15,930 nucleotides of DNA from Asaia bogorensis (GTDB lineage: Bacteria; Pseudomonadota; Alphaproteobacteria; Acetobacterales; Acetobacteraceae): assembly GCA_945871455.1 (NCBI GenBank), contig CAMBXJ010000040.1, positions 1-15,930 on the forward strand, written 5' to 3'. Every line of letters begins with the position of its first letter. Position 1 is the stretch's first letter. The notes below the pieces were generated by a model that saw only the letters and a list, made by a program, of their open reading frames with translations, was not told the DNA's origin and ran no database searches. Both the position numbers and the translations under genes were made by a program. Of this stretch, positions 14,300 through 15,930 are shown piece by piece.

Positions 14300-15930
14300 A
14301 TGACCGATCCGATCACCGTCGCCGTCCTGCAGAACCGGCTGAACGCCATCGCCGAGGAAATGGGGGAGGCGATGCTGCGCACCGCCTATTCGCAAATCCT
14401 GAACTCCTCCCGCGATTTCTCGATCGCGCTGATCGATGCGCGCTGCCGCCTGATCGCGCAGGCCGACCACATCCCGGTGCATGTCGGCGCCATGCCCTGG
14501 GCCGCGCGGGCGAATGCCGAGCGGTTCCCGAACCCGTCGCCGGGTGACATTTATATTCTGAACGATCCGTATCGCGGCGGCTCGCATCTGCCGGACCTGA
14601 CGGTGTTCGTGCCGGTCTTTGCGCCCGGCGAAGATGGGCCGAAGCTGATGTTCTGGTCGGTCAACCGTGCCCATCACTCCGATATCGGCGGCGCCACGCA
14701 TGGCGCCTATAACCCCGCCGCCACCGAGATCTGGCACGAAGGCCTGCGCCTGCCCCCCATGCGCCTGACCGAAAACGGCGTGCTGCGGGAAGACCTGTTG
14801 GAGATGCTGGCGCTGAATGTCCGCCATCCCCGCGACTTCCGCGGCGACCTCGCCGCCCAGATAGGCTCCGCCAAGCTGGGCGAGCAGCGGCTGGCCGCGG
14901 TGATCGAGGAATTCGGCGCCGAGGTCCTGGCCGAGGCGGTCGAGGCGATGCCCGATGCCGCCGAACGCCACGCCCGGTCCACCGTCGCCGCCTGGAAGGA
15001 TGGCGAGTACTACGGGGAGGCCGTGCTGGATGACGACGGCTTCGGCAAGACCGACATCGTTATCCGTGCCCGGGTCTCCAAGCAGGGCAGCGATGTGACC
15101 GTCGACCTGACGGACTCCGACCCGCAGGTGACCGGCTTCATCAATTCGTCCCACGCCAACGCGCAATCCGCGGTGGCGATGGCCTTCGCCTTCCTGCTGG
15201 ATCCGGACGTGACGAAGAATGAGGGCGCGTTCCGCCCGCTGACGGTGAAACTGAAGGAAGGCACCATCGTCTGGGCGCGGGAGGGCGCGCCGGTGACCAT
15301 GTGCACCAGCCATTGCTCCAACGAAATCGTGGAGGCGATCGTCGTCGCCCTGTCCGGCGCCTGTCCCGACCGCGCGATGGGCGGCTGGGGACGGCGTATG
15401 CGGATTGCGCTGAACGGGACCGACCCGCGCACCGGCCGGCGCTTCATCTGGCACATGTTCCAGGCGAGGCCCGGTGGCGGCGGATCGGTGGCCGGGGACG
15501 GGTATTCCACGATCGGCGAATGGCACTCCGCCGGCGGGATCAAGTTCGGCTCGATCGAGGTGGCGGAGACCCGCTTCCCGCTGGTGTTCGAAACGCATGA
15601 ATACCGACCCGATTCCGCCGGGGAGGGCAAGCATCGCGGCGGCTATGGCGGTGACATGCGTCTGCGTGTGGAGGCGGTGGGCAACTGCGTCGCCAACACC
15701 GCCGGCGAGGGCGTCGTCCATGGCGCCCGCGGCATGCTGGGCGGTTCCAACGGTGCACCGCACGATTACACGTTGCTGGCCCCCGACGCGGCTCCACGCA
15801 AGTTGAAGTCCAAGGAAATCAACGTCCCGGTCCCGACCGGCAGTGTGATCCACGTGCTGTCAGGCGGCGGTGGCGGCTGGGGCAAGCCCGAGGACCGCGA
15901 TCCCGCGGCACGGGCGAAGGACATGGCGGA
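14300..15930 (+). CDS. Hydantoinase B/oxoprolinase family subunit (3' end cut)
   Basis: The visible 543 codons are open to the right edge and nearly complete for a protein of about 550-600 residues. Motifs include the N-terminal AMLRTAYSQILNSSRDFS (24-41), ILNDPYRGGSHLPD (86-99), NRAHHSDIGG (122-131) and the C-terminal SGGGGGWGKPEDRDP (521-535), all typical of HyuB. HyuB works with the ATP-binding HyuA in ATP-dependent opening of hydantoin, 5-oxoproline or related cyclic amides. No HyuA lies upstream; it may follow beyond the window. The ATG at 14300 has AGGG 4 nt before it. Substrate cannot be told from sequence. The 159 bp between the kinase and this gene contain nothing recognised. Confidence 0.93.
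   Translation, partial: MTDPITVAVLQNRLNAIAEEMGEAMLRTAYSQILNSSRDFSIALIDARCRLIAQADHIPVHVGAMPWAARANAERFPNPSPGDIYILNDPYRGGSHLPDLTVFVPVFAPGEDGPKLMFWSVNRAHHSDIGGATHGAYNPAATEIWHEGLRLPPMRLTENGVLREDLLEMLALNVRHPRDFRGDLAAQIGSAKLGEQRLAAVIEEFGAEVLAEAVEAMPDAAERHARSTVAAWKDGEYYGEAVLDDDGFGKTDIVIRARVSKQGSDVTVDLTDSDPQVTGFINSSHANAQSAVAMAFAFLLDPDVTKNEGAFRPLTVKLKEGTIVWAREGAPVTMCTSHCSNEIVEAIVVALSGACPDRAMGGWGRRMRIALNGTDPRTGRRFIWHMFQARPGGGGSVAGDGYSTIGEWHSAGGIKFGSIEVAETRFPLVFETHEYRPDSAGEGKHRGGYGGDMRLRVEAVGNCVANTAGEGVVHGARGMLGGSNGAPHDYTLLAPDAAPRKLKSKEINVPVPTGSVIHVLSGGGGGWGKPEDRDPAARAKDMA

Noticed and set aside
14276..15853. Long minus-strand frame antisense to the hydantoinase B gene
   Set aside because: Typical antisense shadow of a high-GC gene; the plus-strand product has clear HyuB motifs throughout.

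Overview
The window is GC-rich, densely packed bacterial chromosome. The protein families (paired short CHR chromate transporters, a BepA-like M48 protease followed by a DsbA-like protein, a DUF3108 exported protein, a hydantoinase B subunit), the high GC and the lack of strong ribosome-binding sites before most genes suggest an alphaproteobacterium, most likely of the Rhodospirillales/Acetobacteraceae group. This placement is an inference; no rRNA or marker gene is present. No phage, IS element, CRISPR array, tRNA or rRNA gene was seen.

Layout from left to right. 1-324: no certain gene, two short tandem-repeat arrays. 325-1086 (-): HD-domain protein whose metal-ligand pattern resembles the PhnZ-type diiron oxygenases. 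1356-3989 (-): a probable two-gene operon, an exported gamma-glutamyltranspeptidase-like lipoprotein followed by a fold-type I aminotransferase. 3988-6158 (+): a divergent operon of a BepA-like M48 metalloprotease with TPR tail and a DsbA-family thioredoxin-fold protein, joined by an ATGA overlap. 6283-6999 (+): NRDE/TANGO2 protein. 7112-7189: REP-like palindrome. 7276-8383 (-): a 44-residue zinc ribbon and a DUF3108 exported protein. 8707-11002 (+): three genes joined by ATGA overlaps, two half-size chromate transporter subunits and an M28-like protein with altered metal ligands. 11133-14140 (+): an exported molybdopterin-domain protein without cysteine and a hybrid sensor histidine kinase (HisKA-HATPase-REC-HPt). 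14300-15930 (+): hydantoinase B/oxoprolinase subunit, cut by the right edge.

Functional themes. Several products act in the envelope: the GGT-like lipoprotein, M48 protease, DsbA-like protein, DUF3108 protein, molybdopterin-fold protein, the sensor kinase and the Chr transporters. M48 plus DsbA points to envelope protein quality control. The molybdopterin-fold protein and the kinase look like a periplasmic sensor and its signalling partner.

The most striking structure is a set of at least seven short tandem arrays with unrelated units of 11 to 15 bp. Arrays outside genes have units of about 11 to 14 bp, and the clear 14-bp and 11-bp units are not multiples of three. The three arrays inside genes have units of 12, 12 and 15 bp and so add whole amino-acid repeats (PECA, VDAP, EAATG). 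This suggests continuing slippage or duplication that is filtered by reading frame. Other points to check are three proteins with unexpected catalytic residues (GGT-like, M28-like, molybdopterin-domain) and the PhnZ-like HD protein.
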